A stretch of 64,000 bases of DNA, from contig CAZAFH010000007.1 of the NCBI GenBank assembly GCA_964484265.1, forward strand, positions 1-64,000, read 5' to 3'. A program made the position numbers and the translations under genes. Below are positions 61,635 through 64,000 of the stretch, piece by piece. The notes beneath the pieces were generated by a model. It was not told the origin of the DNA, did no database searches, and saw nothing but the letters and a program-made list of their open reading frames with translations. Source of the DNA: SIAQ01 sp964484265. GTDB lineage: Bacteria; Planctomycetota; Planctomycetia; Gemmatales; Gemmataceae. How positions within the stretch are numbered: the first letter of the stretch is position 1; every line of letters starts with the position of its first letter.

Positions 61635-62219
61635 TTCTTCCCCCAAGAAACGAAAAGTGAACAGTCTCGTGAAATTGCAGATAGTAAGGTAGGTAATCCC
61701 AGTGGTGGTGTGATCAAAATGATTATAGCAGAAAAATAGGAAGATGACTGCGCGAAGTTCACGCTGCACCGTAGCCATCACGTTCCGCGTGATGGATTGT
61801 TCTGGTGCCGAAGCTACGACCTCGGCACCCACTGGCTTCGCAAGGCTCTGCCTTGCGCCAGTCGTTTGCGGGAACATTTTCTTGCGACAGTGACGCATGC
61901 CAACGCGAGGCAGAAGCCTCGTTGCTCTAGCCCGGATTTCTCACCACAGAGAACACCGAGAGCACAGAGATAGAGGAATACAAAGGAAATAAGGAGGATC
62001 GATGAATAACACTCCATTTTTGTCTCGATCCGAGGCTCAATGTCCTTAGTTGTCAATCGTCAATTCCTTTGTATTGCTTTGTGTTCTCAGTGTTCTGCGT
62101 GGTGAGAAATGCAGACTAGCTGGTGCCGAGGCAGAGCCTCGTCACCAGAGTAAGTTCGAACTGGATGGGCGAGACAGGAGCGTAAGTTCGCTAAAGGCTC
62201 CCGGCTCGCCAAGCGCGCG
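61635..62219. repeat. Intergenic region with several degenerate repeats
   Basis: It holds a single arm (61768-61797) of the 30-bp repeat found at 55755, a TGCCGAAGCT...CTCGGCACCC palindromic part near 61808 and an inverted pair TTTCTCACCACAGAGAACAC (near 61937) / GTGTTCTGCGTGGTGAGAAA (near 62090). No gene recognised. Confidence 0.6.
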
Positions 62220-63434
62220 CTACAGCGAGAGCGCCAATGCCGCCTGTTTGGCGATTTCGTCGGGCAGCGGCATGTTGCGAAAGCGTACGACATTGGCGGG
62301 CAGCGACGCCAGTTCTTCGTCTTCCACTTTGAGCTGATCCGAGATTGCCAGCACGAATGGGCGATCGGCCTCGCGCAGCATCGTCAGGTGTTTCTCGACG
62401 CTGGATCGCCGCCAAAAGCCGAGGATGTCGAGCATGACGCTCTGCCCGGTCGGCCGATGCACGAGTTGGTAGTCGGGAATCCAGAATCGATTCTCGATCG
62501 GGATGATCTCGGCATCCTCGTTCAGTTCCCAGTCGGCGATCCGTTTCCGGAAGAGTTCCACGAACATCGGCACCTCTGGAGGAACGAAAGCGCCGATCTC
62601 GGCCTTGTGGGTCACGAGTCCGTCCTCGTGCGAAAGGCGGAATTTCTTGTCCTTTCGTTCCGCGCCCCAACGCAGGTTGGCGTGCAGCTCGAATCGTTCG
62701 CACAGTAGCAAGGTCGGCAGGAAGAGCGCGAGCTGCAGTCCGTATTTCTGCGTGGCGCTGAATAGACTCAGCGGACCATCGAGACGAAGGCGATACGTGT
62801 TTTTACGTACGAATTCGATCTCGCAGATGAGCCGATGGAACTTGATCGCGCGAAAAAGCTGGCGGTACCGCGCGGGCGCGTCAGCGTGCAGCGTGATCTC
62901 GACGCCGACGGAGCGCAACAGGACGGCCTGGGCGAGCGCGACGTTGTAGCGCTCGAGCAATCGCTCGGGCGTCGTGTCTTGAAATTGCGTGAGCCGTTGC
63001 TCGCTTTTCAGGTCGGCGAACATGCCGGCCTCGATCTGATCGACGGGCACGTTCATCGCACTTGCGACCTCGGCGACGATGGCGCCTCGCTCAAACGATT
63101 GGCCGATCTCCGTCAGCGTCGCCTGGCGTTTTTTCGCCGCGGCCGTGAACAGCGCGGAACGAACTTCCTCCGGAACCAGTGCCGATTGCATTTCGAATTC
63201 GCAGCGATCTTCGAGCAGCTTCGCCAACCCCTGATGAATCTGCGGCTGCGACAGACTGCCGAAGAGTTCGTCGATCTCGGCTTCCAACTCGCCTCGCGAA
63301 ATGCCGGGCCGCGAGCGGAAGATGGTGAGCAGCTGGTCAGCGACGCCAAGCCAATTAGGATCGTGCGCGTCGAGATAGTGCGGAATGATATGATCACGCG
63401 CGAACTTGACACGTACTTGTTTGCCGGTGAGCAT
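62220..63434 (-). CDS. DUF790 nuclease (Bax1-like)
   Basis: The 404-residue protein fits DUF790: N-terminal region LTGKQVRVKFARDHIIPHYLD, a central domain with LLERYNVALAQAVLL and CEIEFVRKNTYRLRLDGPLSLF, and the PD-(D/E)XK nuclease core near residues 310-350 (RFWIPDYQLVHRPTGQSVMLDILGFWR). In archaea and some bacteria the homolog Bax1 is a structure-specific nuclease working with the XPB helicase in repair. No XPB gene lies beside it here; if present, it would be beyond this window. Confidence 0.88.
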   Translation of the reverse strand: MLTGKQVRVKFARDHIIPHYLDAHDPNWLGVADQLLTIFRSRPGISRGELEAEIDELFGSLSQPQIHQGLAKLLEDRCEFEMQSALVPEEVRSALFTAAAKKRQATLTEIGQSFERGAIVAEVASAMNVPVDQIEAGMFADLKSEQRLTQFQDTTPERLLERYNVALAQAVLLRSVGVEITLHADAPARYRQLFRAIKFHRLICEIEFVRKNTYRLRLDGPLSLFSATQKYGLQLALFLPTLLLCERFELHANLRWGAERKDKKFRLSHEDGLVTHKAEIGAFVPPEVPMFVELFRKRIADWELNEDAEIIPIENRFWIPDYQLVHRPTGQSVMLDILGFWRRSSVEKHLTMLREADRPFVLAISDQLKVEDEELASLPANVVRFRNMPLPDEIAKQAALALSL

Positions 63435-63469
63435 GGAACCTAATCGCCCCGCCTCTGGAAAAGGACAGA

Positions 63470-64000
63470 TTACAGCGTCGGTCCGATGGCCCAGGGGGCG
63501 AATTCCTCTTCGCCGACGCCGTTGATCTCGCTCTTCGTGTGTTTGCCCGAGGCGACGGCCAAGATCTCCTCGAAGATCTGCTTGCCGACGACTTCAACGG
63601 GTGTGCCGCTCAGAATCACACCGGCGTCGATGTCCATGTCGTCGATCATGTGATGATAGAGCGGCGAATTGGTCGCGATCTTGATCGAGGGCGTCGGCTT
63701 GCAGCCGAACACGCTGCCGCGGCCCGTGGTAAAGACGCAGACATTCGCCCCGCCGGCGACGATGCCTGTCATGCTCACAGGATCATAGCCGGGCGTGTCC
63801 ATGACGACGAAGCCCTTCGCCAGCACGGGCTGGGCATAGTGAACGACATCGACCATGGCCGAGCTGCCGGCCTTGGCGATGGCGCCGAGCGACTTTTCGT
63901 AGATCGTCGTCAGTCCGCCCTCTTTGTTGCCCGGCGACGGGTTGTTGTTGATCTCGGCGCCGAAGATGCCGGTGTACCACTCCCACCATTTGATTCGTTC
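63470..64000 (-). CDS. UxaA/GarD-type dehydratase, C-terminal part (cut by window end)
   Basis: The frame enters from beyond the window and ends at TAA 63470. It reads ERIKWWEWYTGIFGAEINNNPSPGNKEGGLTTIYEKSLGAIAKAGSSA and then VDVVHYAQPVLAKGFVVMDTPGYDPVSMTGIVAGGANVCVFTTGRGSVFG. This is the catalytic large domain of the altronate/galactarate dehydratase family, which remove water from sugar acids with Fe2+. The sugar-kinase gene at the other end of the window belongs to similar sugar catabolism but is far away. The N-terminal SAF domain is outside the window. Confidence 0.9.
   Translation of the reverse strand, partial: ERIKWWEWYTGIFGAEINNNPSPGNKEGGLTTIYEKSLGAIAKAGSSAMVDVVHYAQPVLAKGFVVMDTPGYDPVSMTGIVAGGANVCVFTTGRGSVFGCKPTPSIKIATNSPLYHHMIDDMDIDAGVILSGTPVEVVGKQIFEEILAVASGKHTKSEINGVGEEEFAPWAIGPTL

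Noticed and set aside
1..64000. selB, selD and tRNA-Sec genes
   Set aside because: I looked for GTPase/P-loop motifs of SelB, the SelD start and a long-acceptor tRNA with anticodon TCA and saw none; they may lie outside the window.

Overview
The window looks like a chromosomal piece of a planctomycete (Planctomycetota, Gemmata/Pirellula-like). The evidence is the combination of a DUF1549/DUF1553 PSCyt1 protein, a DUF1501 protein, a TIGR03000-type Cys-rich surface protein, a PEP-CTERM protein, Hanks kinases with WD40 or PilZ tails, an ECF sigma/anti-sigma pair, a DUF4058 protein, a moderately high GC content, and intergenic regions full of long perfect inverted repeats. The genus is not determined.

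Layout. 0-8 kb: FGGY sugar kinase, a PIN/RHH toxin-antitoxin pair, an exported spermidine-synthase-like protein, a tandem pair of nucleotidyltransferase-fold proteins and a kinase-WD40 receptor. 8.5-14 kb: small lipoprotein, a kinase-PilZ fusion, SelO, an exported carotenoid oxygenase. 14-16.3 kb: a tight three-gene unit ending in selA, whose middle gene carries an in-frame UGA exactly where I expect a conserved Cys (motif TQS-UGA-DL). This is a strong candidate for an undescribed selenoprotein and is the main discovery in the window. 16.6-22.4 kb: PEP-CTERM protein, a 1362-residue TPR protein and a phosphoesterase. 23-33.5 kb: a lipid A/inner-core LPS locus (glycosyltransferase, two WaaP-like kinases, heptosyltransferase, HldE, a deoxyhypusine-synthase-like protein, LpxK, and a divergent GT39 transferase). 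33.5-35.3 kb: ECF sigma, anti-sigma and a lipoprotein-like protein in one overlapping operon. 35.4-39.2 kb: small accessory genes (DUF4058, DUF2283, a RelE/HigA-type pair). 39.6-48.4 kb: SNF2 helicase, beta-propeller lipoprotein, HTTM protein and its partner, Cys-rich TIGR03000 protein, TPR-like protein. 48.7-52.5 kb: carboxylase beta subunit, an odd tRNA-Met(CAT), a candidate small RNA, a membrane-TPR protein. 52.7-64 kb: PSCyt1/PA14/DUF1553 protein, esterase, small paralogous membrane proteins, NadA, DUF1501, DUF790 nuclease, and a UxaA-type dehydratase cut by the window end.

Four copies of a roughly 200-bp dispersed repeat and about a dozen long inverted repeats fill most of the longer gaps. 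I saw no CRISPR array, transposase, prophage, rRNA or recognisable selB, selD or tRNA-Sec. Start codons were moved inward from the longest ORF where a Shine-Dalgarno sequence, signal peptide or family length supported it.
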